Shown: in pieces, positions 55,001 through 64,000 of the stretch | Layout of the letters: each line of letters opens with the position of its first letter | Position numbering within the stretch: the first letter of the stretch is position 1 | Assembly (NCBI RefSeq): GCF_024763615.1 | Contig: NC_077222.1 | Coordinates: 98,489,417-98,553,416 of the forward strand | Direction of reading: 5' to 3' | Source: Phlebotomus papatasi | Taxonomy: Eukaryota; Arthropoda; Insecta; Diptera; Psychodidae | DNA length: 64,000 nt | Program-made: the position numbers and the translations under genes | Notes under the pieces: model-generated | What the model was told of the DNA's origin: nothing | Database searches by the model: none | The model's input: only the letters and a program-made list of their open reading frames with translations

Positions 55001-57145
55001 TAAAACAGAAAAAGTCAATAAAAGATTTACAAAAATTTCTTTTTAAAATACTACAATTATTTCTTAAAGAACAATATTGAACTTAGTAAAATATACTTTA
55101 AAAGAACACGTTTCTTTTTTGTTAAAGTTTTTCCAAAAGATTGCTTATCCATATGGAAGTTAGAAAACTTTTGTCAAAATGGTCCATTTAGCTTGTTAAA
55201 TGTTTTCCAAAGCTTGTTTTTTACTTATAAAATATAAAAAAAAAAGTTTTATGTAATTGAAGAATAATGTCTTTACGGTAAAGATGTTCTTAACGTAAAG
55301 ATTTAGTTGATAATTTTGCAAACATTTTCTTTCAGAATAAAATATTACAATTCTGAACTAACAAAATCGATCATTTTGTCTTTAACAAGATTCAATTGGT
55401 CATTTTGCAACGGCTTTCTTTCCAGCAGTAGAATAGAATAGAGTTAAATTTGGAATTCCGGATGAAAGGGTTGATGAAATCAATTTGGACCTTTAAACTT
55501 CGATAATCTACACAGGAAAAAAAATATTTTGTAAAATTGTTCGTAAATGTTTCTGAATCCCTATTGGGGACTTACGAAATGCTCGTAAATTGTATAACTC
55601 ACAAAAAAGTTCGTAAAAGTTTGTAATGTTTTTACAAACATTGTTCATAACATGATCATTTCACTAACATTTTTCTTTCCTTTACAAACATTTGTTCGCA
55701 TATTTCGGTTTGTCTGGTAAAACTTTATGAACAAATGACAAAAATTTACGAACATTTTTCTGTGTCTTTACGAATATTTACGTACAAATGTTTGTTAAAA
55801 GAAGAGAAATGGTCATCAGGTTATCATGTAACACACAATGTTTGTGGAAAAAGTAAATACAATTTTTACGAACTTTTTAGTGGGTTATATGATTTGCAAA
55901 CATTTTGTAACTCTTCAGTAGGAATTCACAAACATTTACAAAATGCGAAATATTTTTTTTTGGTTTAGTAATAATTTAATAATAATAATAATAATGCTGG
56001 CACAACATTCCATGAAGGAACAAGGCCTTCCTGCAAGAGGATTTCTAGACATGCAATATTATTTTTTCTTGTACGGGATGAGGTTGTCAGTCCCATACCC
56101 GTGGAATCAAGTGCAGTGAAACTCACTGGATGTAATCCGAACACCTTTAACGCCAGAAAAATTCCTGGTGACCTAAAAGGGATTCGAACCTGGGACACTT
56201 GCATCATAGAGCGAGTGCTCTACCGCTTGACCCATTGAGTGCCATAATTTATTAATTATGCAATCCTAAAATTTTATTTAATTGATGTTTTATCAGATGA
56301 GAAAAGATCCTAACTCTAAATTGGTTTGTCTAAAATTCCAAGTTGTCCGGAATTTCAAGTTTTACCGTGCAATAAATTGTTAATTGATAAATTTTCTGCC
56401 ACAGGTGATATTGAGGAATCCAAGCCCCGTCGGTCCGGAAACATGGGACTCTTCCCTTTTCCCAGAGTTGGTAGATCTGATCCAGAAATGATGGCCTATG
56501 ACAATGGCATGTACTCGTTAGAAGATTATGGTAAATTTTTAAGCCCCTATGATACCTTTTTGTAATAAATTTGTTGGAATGCTTGATATAAATATTCTTA
56601 AAGATGTGCCCAAGTACGAGATGAAACGTCAAGGTTTGATACCCTTCCCACGAGTAGGACGTTCCAGAACTGGCACAATGCTGGCCAAACTTGCACGGGA
56701 GGAATATGGGAAACGGACAGGAGGTGTGGGTGCCAATGGGGGACTCTGGTTTGGACCACGCTTGGGAAGAATTCAAAAGCGCAGTCCTAACCATGACGAC
56801 ACAATCCAAGGTGAACAAAACAAGGTGTAAAGGTGATTGTTTGATGTTAAATACCTAAAATGCTTCTGGCTATTTATGAGAAGACATTCAAAATTCACCA
56901 GAAAATTTCACCATGATCCTTGCCAAGGAGCTTAGTGAAATTGTTCTACTTCTATTTTTGTAACGCTATGTGGCTACATATAAATCAAAATTAGGCAATT
57001 TGAGTTGAAAGAGAATTGATCTTTTGCAGTGAAAAGTCGCCATGATATTTATACACCCCGACTGGGACGTGAAAGTGATGAACTGGAGAACACAGAATAC
57101 GACGAACTACTAACCCTTCTACCGAATCTCAAGAGCTTCAGTTAA
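52087..57145 (+). CDS. Capa: CAPA neuropeptide precursor (periviscerokinins and pyrokinin)
   Basis: Four exons, 52087-52177, 56405-56530, 56604-56810 and 57030-57145, join in phase to 179 residues. Residues 1-28 are a signal peptide (hydrophobic core FTILYTLFCILLATHI, then ASA). Three amidated peptides are bounded by basic sites and a Gly amide donor: SGNMGLFPFPRV (41-52, after RR), QGLIPFPRV (82-90, after KR, probably pyroglutamate) and TGGVGANGGLWFGPRL (111-126, between KR and GR). The first two are periviscerokinin/CAPA type and the third has the WFGPRL pyrokinin-1 end, the standard CAPA order. A fourth candidate, HDIYTPRL (146-153), sits between Arg145 and GR. Processed peptides are released from neurosecretory cells and act through G-protein-coupled receptors on Malpighian tubules and muscle. 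The start is the ATG at 52087. Intron 1 is 4.2 kb and full of repeats. A poly(A) signal lies at 57395-57400. Confidence 0.95.
53429..53605. mobile_element. Family P MITE, copy 2
   Basis: Left end GGCTTGAGACCTAAGGCTTA is followed by GCCATATGGCTTAA. Right end TCTAGTCTGAAG is more diverged. In Capa intron 1. Confidence 0.5.
54419..54545. mobile_element. Family C MITE, left-half fragment
   Basis: CACGGGGTAGCACCGAACAC and the following AT-rich core match 35050-35170. The right arm is missing. Confidence 0.6.
54731..54922. mobile_element. Family M MITE
   Basis: 192 bp with TA borders. Ends GGGTAAGATGATGTAATTTG and CACCCCATCTTACCC. Single copy in the window, in Capa intron 1. Confidence 0.72.
55510..55968. 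repeat. Element built of repeated TTTACGAACATTT-type motifs
   Basis: Inverted outer ends (ACACAGGAAAAAAAATATTT and GCGAAATATTTTTTTTTGGT). In between, the motif ACAAACATTT or its complement recurs about ten times on both strands, so much of the segment could self-pair. The 55735-55968 open frame is part of it. Confidence 0.6.
55975..56244 (-). repeat. tRNA-derived SINE, best full-length copy
   Basis: On the minus strand it starts TGGCACTCAATGGGTCAAGC, with a tRNA-like head and a perfect B box GGTTCGAATCC. A body of about 180 bp follows, then a tail of ATT repeats (55977-55995). No target duplication was obvious. It ends about 160 bases before Capa exon 2. Confidence 0.82.
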
Positions 57146-57394
57146 TTTGACAAAATGAATGGAAAATTCTACTCTCACTGTATAAATGAAAGATACTAAC
57201 ACTAAAGAGATATTTTCGACAATAGAACATTAAATCCACAAGGCTGGTGAAAATTTCTCAAAAGGAATTTTTAAAAAAAGGATTTAAAATTCTATTGTAA
57301 CATATTTGAAGTTTTCTTTTTGTAAATCTCATTAAATGGATTTTCTGCAGTTACTATCACCAGAAATTTCTTACTTATTGTGCTGAAGAGTTGC

Positions 57395-57400
57395 AATAAA
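57395..57400 (+). promoter_or_regulatory. Capa: Capa poly(A) signal
   Basis: AATAAA 250 bases after the stop codon, followed by T-rich DNA. Confidence 0.55.
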
Positions 57401-58173
57401 GTATATTTCTGCATTAAACATAATAATTGTTAAATATGTATAAATATTGGCAAATAAATGCAAAAATGCATGAAGCGTTCGACTCTTATTGAACTTTTTC
57501 TCTTATTGGATGGATATTTTATTCAGAAAAATTACATACAAAAACGTTATACATGATAATTTCTTATTGAAACTACATTTTATTCTTAGTAAAAATGTAA
57601 ATCCCCTACTAAAAATACTAATTTTTCGTTTTAAGATCTTCCTGTTTAGAATTTGGATTTTTTTTAAAACTAGTTGCTATAACAATACTCTTATGAGACA
57701 CACTATAACTTCTAAAAATTCCTAAATAAATAAATTAATGAGTTTTTAAGGTATTTGGAGATGTTATTTACATGCTAAATGCAGTTGGGTCATTTTAAAA
57801 TGATATTTTAAAAGTCCTTTAAGATATCTCTTAATATGAGAGCTTTATGTTTCGCACTTGTGAAACCGTAGTGACATATTTAATTATGAACGAATTTTCA
57901 AGAGGTGCAGTAGAAAATATATCTTTTTAAAACCAGTAAATTATTTAAATATTTCTTTACTAAATCAGACTTAATTAATTTTGAGAAGTTTATTACGTTA
58001 TTAACTACCAAGACCTAATGAAAATTTAACGTACGCACCTTGAAAAAGGTAAAATTCTCAGACTTAAAAATGTATGCAATTTTTGTATGCCTTAAATTAA
58101 ACACACATCTGTAATTTAAGTATGACAACGGCGTAACTTTTGGGTCGAAATGGGGGGGGGGGGTAATGTGATA
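57401..58173. other. Intergenic, nothing recognised
   Basis: AT-rich DNA with a run of 12 G at about 58152-58163 near its end. No exon-like sequence. Confidence 0.4.
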
Positions 58174-59150
58174 GGAAAGTGCCCATGCTTGATACTGCAA
58201 AATGATGTCCAAGGTTTGTGAATATTTTCTGATTAACACACAAACCGAACGATTATTCCACTGTGACAAAAAAATGTCTCACTTATTAGGTTCATAACCC
58301 AACCTCAAATAGTTCCTGGAAATCCTTAGATTTTCTTCAAGAAGAAAATGGAAATTCAGTAGCGATTTTTATACAAGTTGGGTCCGGGGCCTTCCTGTAT
58401 AATGATTAATTCGACAATTCGGAGGTCTATTTTCACTGTAAAAATTTCACCGCATACAAAAAATTGAACATCAATATTTAGACGGAACTCTAATCTATCT
58501 GCCTAAATAGTTTGTACGACTGGTTATTAGTTTTAAAATCACTTTTATGTAATTTTTTAAGCCATGTTTTTATGACATTAGGGCACTAGCGAAAACCATT
58601 TTTTCACTTTGAGTCCATGAAAATGTCACTCTGAAACCTTAAAATTCAGGCAACAGGGTTAAAGGTTATGTCAATTGTCGATAAAATTGGAGGTTTACAA
58701 TAGGTGTAATTATGAAAGAATCACATCTAATTATAGAGTTACCACATTAAAATTATCATTCATGGACCCTTCTTAAAATATAGGATGGACACAGGTAGAA
58801 TTTATGAATTTGTCACCTTCCACAAAAACAGTGTCTCCAAGTAAAAATATTTTTACATAAATATTAGTTCTGATGAACCCTCTATGTGCCTATGATAGTA
58901 GTTTTCCTGAACAGCGACATTAATTAAGAAATAATTATGAAATATCATGTATCGAAATTACGGGTTTGGACCCATTTTTGATTTGTGCATCCTGAAACTA
59001 GGAAAAAAGAGCTAGGATCCTTGAGCTAGGAAATGTGAGGCTTAGCACAAGCTATTGAAATATATTGCTTTGAGTCATAACTATTGATTAACATAGGAAA
59101 AAAATAGTTTTTATTAAGCTTGGATCGTATCAAGCATGAGCACTTTCCCC
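58174..59150. mobile_element. Family S element of the TA|GGG type, about 1 kb
   Basis: Ends GGAAAGTGCCCATGCTTGAT and ATCAAGCATGAGCACTTTCC plus CC, flanked by TA. The interior is unique and non-coding. Confidence 0.65.
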
Positions 59151-59159
59151 TACATAGTT

Positions 59160-59600
59160 TCTGTCCTTTGATTCCTATGTTCACCTTTAAACGGGCTAGA
59201 TGCCTAGCAGGTCCGGGACACTCATGTGAGAGATAGAAGATTGGGCAACCAATCCCAATTGTAAATCACGAACCTGAGGCTAACGAACAAGGGATCTGGT
59301 CTTTCTAGAGAGGGTTGAGCGACGGGCTAAGAAACTAACAATAACAACCCCTTCCCGTAGAAGCAAAATTGTTACAAAAACTCACAAGGAGCCTCGGATG
59401 GGACGGACTTTACGACAACGTTTTGGAGCAATCTGACGGAGAGTCGACAGGAACTGAAGGAGGTTTGTGCGAGAGGCCCAGTTCCTTAAATGAAAGTTGC
59501 AGCTACCTAAGTACGAAAGTAAGTAACGGCGTGAATTGTGTAGTTGTTGCTTTAAAAAACATTTTAGACTTTAAGCGGAGACAAGGGTTTTGAATTTTAA
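59160..59600 (+). repeat. Possible retroelement fragment (less AT-rich)
   Basis: Sequence around GGGACACTCATGTGAGAGAT, GGGTTGAGCGACGGGCTAAG and GAGCCTCGGATGGGACGGAC stands out by base composition. It looks like the 5' region of a non-LTR element, but no reverse transcriptase is present and I cannot confirm it. Confidence 0.3.
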
Positions 59601-60937
59601 TGGAACCGTTTTACTGCTTGAACTCTACAGATAGACAAGTTTATATAATTTTTGGATTTTGAGTTATTGGGCTCAAAATTTGGAAGAATTTTGGGAATCT
59701 GAATTTCTGAGTTTTATGACGTCGACAAACAGGTCCGTCCGTCCGCAACTTGGAACCACCGGGGAACCCTCTCATAAATCGACCCAAAGACTGCTAACAT
59801 GCCTTCAAGTCGATCGTAATGAGACTTTAGGAGATATATCCTTTGGAATTTACTATCAGAAGATTCAACCAGTTGTCGACTAAATCTTACATAATTTTTT
59901 TCTAAGTTGGTTGATACAATTTTCTTAAAAAACTTAATTCATCAATTAATTTCGTACATTACTTCTACAGAGGTTTGAGTAGGGTCTCGATCAAAAAATT
60001 TCTTCTCATTTTATCACAATTATTTTACAAAAGCAAAAGATAGTTCTTCTTCGAAAATTGTACATTATTGTATAAACTGCAAAAACTGCGTATTTTGATT
60101 TTGTGTGTCCTTCGGTTAACTTCTAATAACCTGTTAATAAGGAATATCTATTTGGATTCTTAATTTCAGTTAAGAGGAGGTTGTTAGCCTTTGAAAATCG
60201 CCAGCCATCGAGGGGATAATTTGCGGTTTTTGATAAAATTTTGACGTGTGTTCTGCCTCAGGAGCGGTTTGAGATTTTTCTTGCTCTTTTTTTTATTTAA
60301 AAGTTAATTTTATTGTCCATATACCGATGATGTATTCGATTTGGCATTATGTGTTCATGTATTCATAAAAACCTTTTGGTTTTTCTTTTTAAAAAATAAA
60401 AAATATATATTTCTCGAAATTATCTATGTCAAAAATTCTGATTTTTAATTGTTGATCAATACAATTTAGTACGACATTCCATAAAAAAACTCCCAATTTT
60501 GAGTGCAATTACCCTAAAATTATATATTTTTTATTTTTTATTTTTTTTAAAGTACTTAAACTCGAAAGTGAAAGCCTTCCTTTTCAGGAAATGTATTACC
60601 ACAATAATGGTAAACCAACACGGTAAAAAATTCAAAATTTTTGTATTTGTTACTTTACTTTTTTTTTTTTTAAATTTCGTATACTTTTTTTTATTTTAAT
60701 TTAATTTTGTATTATTTTTCAACTATGTATTTGGTATTTTCGATTTTTTTAGTTTTAAAAAATAGATTTTTAATTTTTTTCTTAAAAATGAAGTAACAAA
60801 ACTCTAAGTGATATTCAAAAATCGTGTAAACTTTCTAACGTGATAAAATTTTGATTTTGATCTGATTTTTTTTCAAAACTAAAAAATAAACCGAAAATTA
60901 TAAATTCAAAAAATTTGTTTATTTTACTGTTGCTTAA

Positions 60938-61453
60938 CCCTTTAACGACGAGACAGTTTTCGCTGACCGAAAATCAGCAATAAAAATGAAACAGATAAAC
61001 AAAACTTGTAAAACTTCTCACATCTAACCTTCGAAAAGCAAACAGAGTCTGATTTGATGTATTTTTTGTCTCTATGAATGATAGGGATAAAAATAGCCCA
61101 AAAATTTAAGTAATTTTTCTGACAATACCAATGAATAATATTTTTCGCTTTAATGAAATATATTACGTATGAGTTATTGTAGTTTTTATTTCCAAAAGGA
61201 TTTTGCTTAAAAAAATTGGAAGTATAAAAAATAAATAAAATCAATTATGCATTTGAGAATTTAAAAATTCGTAATTTTTGAGCTTAAATATTTAACATAT
61301 AGCATATAGGTGAAAACTTGCAAAAAATATCCTAGATTCCTTCAACCTTCTACTTTGCAAATACGCATAAACATAAGAAAAATATAACTTTAGGTAGTCA
61401 GGAAAAATTATTTTCTTTATGGAACACCGGTGTTCCAATCGTCCTTAAAGGGG
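60938..61453. mobile_element. piggyBac-like MITE 3
   Basis: TTAA precedes the left end CCCTTTAACGACGAGACAG. The right end GTCCTTAAAGGGG is followed by TAAT, a likely decayed TTAA. It contains ACACCGGTGTTCC, which recurs in altered form in the 44725-44850 copy. Confidence 0.6.
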
Positions 61454-61680
61454 TAATACTACTAGTACTGAGAAGGAGAGCTTCTACTTTTTAGTTTAAC
61501 TATTTAAAAATAATTAAAAGAAAATTTTAAATGAAATTCAAAAGTGTAAGCTCTTTTTTGAATGGAATTTTTGAGAATGTAAATTTCGAGAAAAAAATGT
61601 AATCAAATTAAAGTAAAATCAATTGCGTCATTACGCTTTCACAAGTACGATTTGAAGAACGATTAGTATTGCTGACTGGA

Positions 61681-63307
61681 TTATTGTTTATCTCCTCTAT
61701 TGAACTTTTTGAGTTCATTCTGGATGGCCTCTATGAGAGGGGCAGATGAGAGACTTGTAGGTTTTTCAGTATTCTGCGGTGCTAGAACCCTCGTGACGTC
61801 AACAACTGGCGCAGCTGGCCGATGAAATGGTCCAGCACTTAGAGGTCTTACCTGTTAAAAAAAGAATAAATTAGTAAATCGCATCATAAAATGAATTTAG
61901 GATCCTTACTAATGGGGACGGAGTTGAACTACTCCAGGCTTTTTTCGTAGGCGTAGGGGGTGATATCTCTTCGGTTATCGCCGACGGAGGTATACTTGCA
62001 GTAACTGGTCTCATTAGATCCGAAGTATTGTGCTGAAATAACTCATTTTCACTCGATATAGTAGCTGATTTGCCTCGGTTTTCTAACTTGACACCACCAA
62101 CTTTCGGTTGACCGTTTTGTGTTTGAGGATCAATGTCTTCTGGTGCTACCCCATCCTTCTTTGTATTTGCTGTTGAATAAAATCAGAAGAACAATTAAAC
62201 ACAATTATTTGAGCTGGATCTAACCCTTACCCTTTTTTCTCAGGACTTCCTTTCTGTGTATTTCCCAAACTATTGGTCCTGTAACTCCTGGATCAGTTCC
62301 ATCGCTGTGACTCCTTATCAACTGGATGTCTTCCAACGTAGCGTTGTTACCATTGCCAGCTTTCATTCTTTCCTCAGCATCGTACAAGTCAAAGTGCGTT
62401 ACTGTGACTGGCTCTAGGATCCGACTTAGAGGTTCTGGAGCACTACACCTTAGGAAGCAGAACCAAGATTAGGAGTATTTCTGAAAAAAGTTCTTGATTT
62501 CTGGTACTTACTTCGGAAAACTCTTAACAGATGCCATGCTGAGGTAGGAGCCAATGCTCCCACTACCTGGGGACTTTTCTCCTTTGTGAAGTACTCTGAG
62601 TATCTCTCGGTTTATGGCTTCATTGGGAGAGTCAAACACCGAACTGGCCACTTCGAAGTCATCCGACTTTAGGTGTTCAGGGTACATCTCACTCTTAGCG
62701 TACTTCTCGCTGAAATAGTGAGTATTGAAGTCTTCGTTGTGCGATGGGAGAGCGTATGTGGCTTCACTTCTGTCGGAAGATGTCGGAGATGTCTGAACGC
62801 CAGCATCATTGATGGACCCTACTCTGTTGTCTGATATTCTGCTCTTCTTACTCTTATACTTATTCTTCTTCCCAGACTGACCCTTTGATATGGTTGCATA
62901 CATATGATCACTGTGCTCTTGGACATCTTTGTCCTTACTGCCATCTACTACCTTCACGTTCCTCTTGCTGAAGAGCGATGCTGACTTCTCATCGAGGACA
63001 TCTTGGATATCCAGGTGAGACTTTCGCTTAGGATAGTAGATTGACGAATCTGACGTGGAGCTACGATAATTAATAACTATAACTCTCTTAAATGAATGCC
63101 AGAGCTACAAAATACCTGCTAGTTGGAGATGATGGTGGCAGTGGAAATAGGATCGTTGGGGGTTTGCCTTTTTCATTTTTCTGACCATGGCCAAAGCGTG
63201 AAGACTTCTGGAAGCCAAAGTTGTCGATACCCAATTCATGCGAATGGGCAGTATGCAAGTTCCCAGTCGGTGTGCTGCTCTGCGATATTAGAGCCTGAGT
63301 AGCTAGT
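61681..63307 (-). CDS. C-terminal part of a large protein, possibly the Cad99C cytoplasmic tail
   Basis: Five minus-strand exons join in phase: 63116-63307, 62512-63060, 62231-62448, 61910-62169 and 61681-61851. They encode 462 residues ending RGDKQ and TAA. The first exon is entered mid-codon, so the gene continues beyond the right edge. There is no membrane segment or enzyme motif. The sequence is hydrophilic and Ser/Pro/Lys-rich, with a basic KKNKYKSKKSR stretch, PTILFPLPPSSP, and a better-ordered block HFDLYDAEERMKAG ... TGPIVWEIHRKEVLRKK. Near the end IEAIQNELKKF could be a short amphipathic helix. Such composition fits the cytoplasmic tail of a surface receptor. In Drosophila the protocadherin Cad99C maps to the same 99C region as trp, so it is my preferred identity. 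It rests on position and type of sequence, not on a match I can show. Confidence 0.7.
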
Positions 63308-63363
63308 CTAAAAAAATATAATTTCAATATTAAAAAAAAATTCTTTATTTAAAAATTGAATTA

Positions 63364-63789
63364 GGGTAAGTGTGCCAAATTTCGGCATAGTTGCATGCAA
63401 GCGCCAAAGTCTCAAGTTTTAAATGTAATATCTTTAATAGAAATTGATTTTTTCATTCCTTCTATTTAAGGAGTGTTCCTTAGAACCTTGTAGACAGTTT
63501 ATCGTCTTTATTGACTTTAAATTCATTCTTAATACATTTTAAAATAAATAAAAATGTAGACATAGCTTTGGTACCCTATTTCGGCCACCTTCATTCTCAT
63601 AGTTCCTTGCCCTTCGGGAATTCTTCTAATATCTTTTTCACGTCATCTCGTTTGTCGAAGCTATATTTTTTGTTATTCTTTTGCATTGTATAATCTCTAG
63701 ATTACGTAAAATATAAAAGTTCATGGAAATCCGAGGAACAAAAAAGGTGGTCGAAATTGCAAGCTGGCCGGAATTTGGCACACTTACCC
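63364..63789. mobile_element. Family H MITE, copy 2
   Basis: 426 bp, TA borders, inverted relative to 50187-50613 and alignable over its full length. It lies in the intron just upstream (minus strand) of the exon at 63116-63307. Confidence 0.85.
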
Positions 63790-64000
63790 TATTCAGGGAA
63801 TTGTTCGTATCAATAACGAATGGAATGCATAAGTGTTGTTCTATGTCAATTTGAAGAACAAAAATTGCAAGGTAAACATAAGCTTTCAACTTTATTGTTG
63901 ACTTCAAATGGCAATGGAAAACTATACCCCATATTCGTTGAACATTTGCCAGTGCTCAGAAAAAAAAGTGAAAAGAAAAGTGTGATGATGTTTAATAATC

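Noticed and set aside
56175..56244. tRNA gene on the minus strand with a perfect B box
   Set aside because: The same head with the same 3' body occurs at two other sites, so this is a SINE head.
56330..56818. 162-codon minus-strand open frame over Capa
   Set aside because: Antisense shadow of Capa exons 2 and 3; the sense strand gives exact peptide motifs and phased splice sites.
1..64000. CRISPR arrays, bacterial operons, phage or viral insertions
   Set aside because: No regularly spaced direct repeats, no ribosome-binding-site-led gene runs, and no recognisable viral frame were seen.

Overview
This is a window of animal nuclear DNA. It is AT-rich (by eye about two thirds A+T), its genes are split by introns with GT/AG borders, and small DNA transposons are packed between exons. 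The proteins point to an insect and most likely a lower (nematoceran) dipteran. One gene encodes the photoreceptor channel TRP. Another encodes a CAPA neuropeptide precursor whose second peptide (QGLIPFPRV-amide) resembles the mosquito version more than the Drosophila one. A phlebotomine sand fly is a reasonable guess, but that is inference. There are no bacterial genes, CRISPR arrays, rRNA genes or convincing functional tRNA genes.

Layout. (1) 1-15.6 kb, minus strand: five exons of a gene I cannot name, encoding a polar protein with a helical segment. Its introns hold a dead Tc1/mariner element, a SINE, paired MITE copies, a 1.2-kb inverted-repeat block and a 0.45-kb foldback. (2) 19.0-23.2 kb, minus strand: a complete two-exon gene for a 155-residue single-pass membrane protein of unknown function. 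(3) 29.2-47.4 kb, plus strand: the complete trp gene, 19 coding exons and 1095 residues. Its largest intron (34.7-41.8 kb) is filled with a non-LTR remnant, a 2.4-kb terminal-inverted-repeat element and MITEs. (4) 52.1-57.1 kb, plus strand: the complete Capa gene, four coding exons and 179 residues. (5) 61.7-63.3 kb, minus strand: the last five coding exons of a gene whose 5' part lies beyond the window. It may be the cytoplasmic tail of protocadherin Cad99C, a neighbour expected from Drosophila 99C.

TRP is the light-gated calcium-permeable channel of rhabdomeric photoreceptors. CAPA peptides act on renal tubules and muscle. The two genes do not share a pathway; their adjacency is conserved gene order, as in Drosophila region 99C-D.

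The most unusual content is the repeat landscape. At least ten different short element families share the same ends (a TA duplication followed by GGG and a purine-rich stretch). Many are nested, so relative ages can be read. There are also hAT-like, piggyBac-like and Tc1/mariner-type MITEs, a tRNA-derived SINE, two long foldbacks, twin 142-bp palindromes, and an 82-bp element whose ends look like plant Stowaway. Exon borders were read by eye and checked by codon phase; no alignment or expression data were available.
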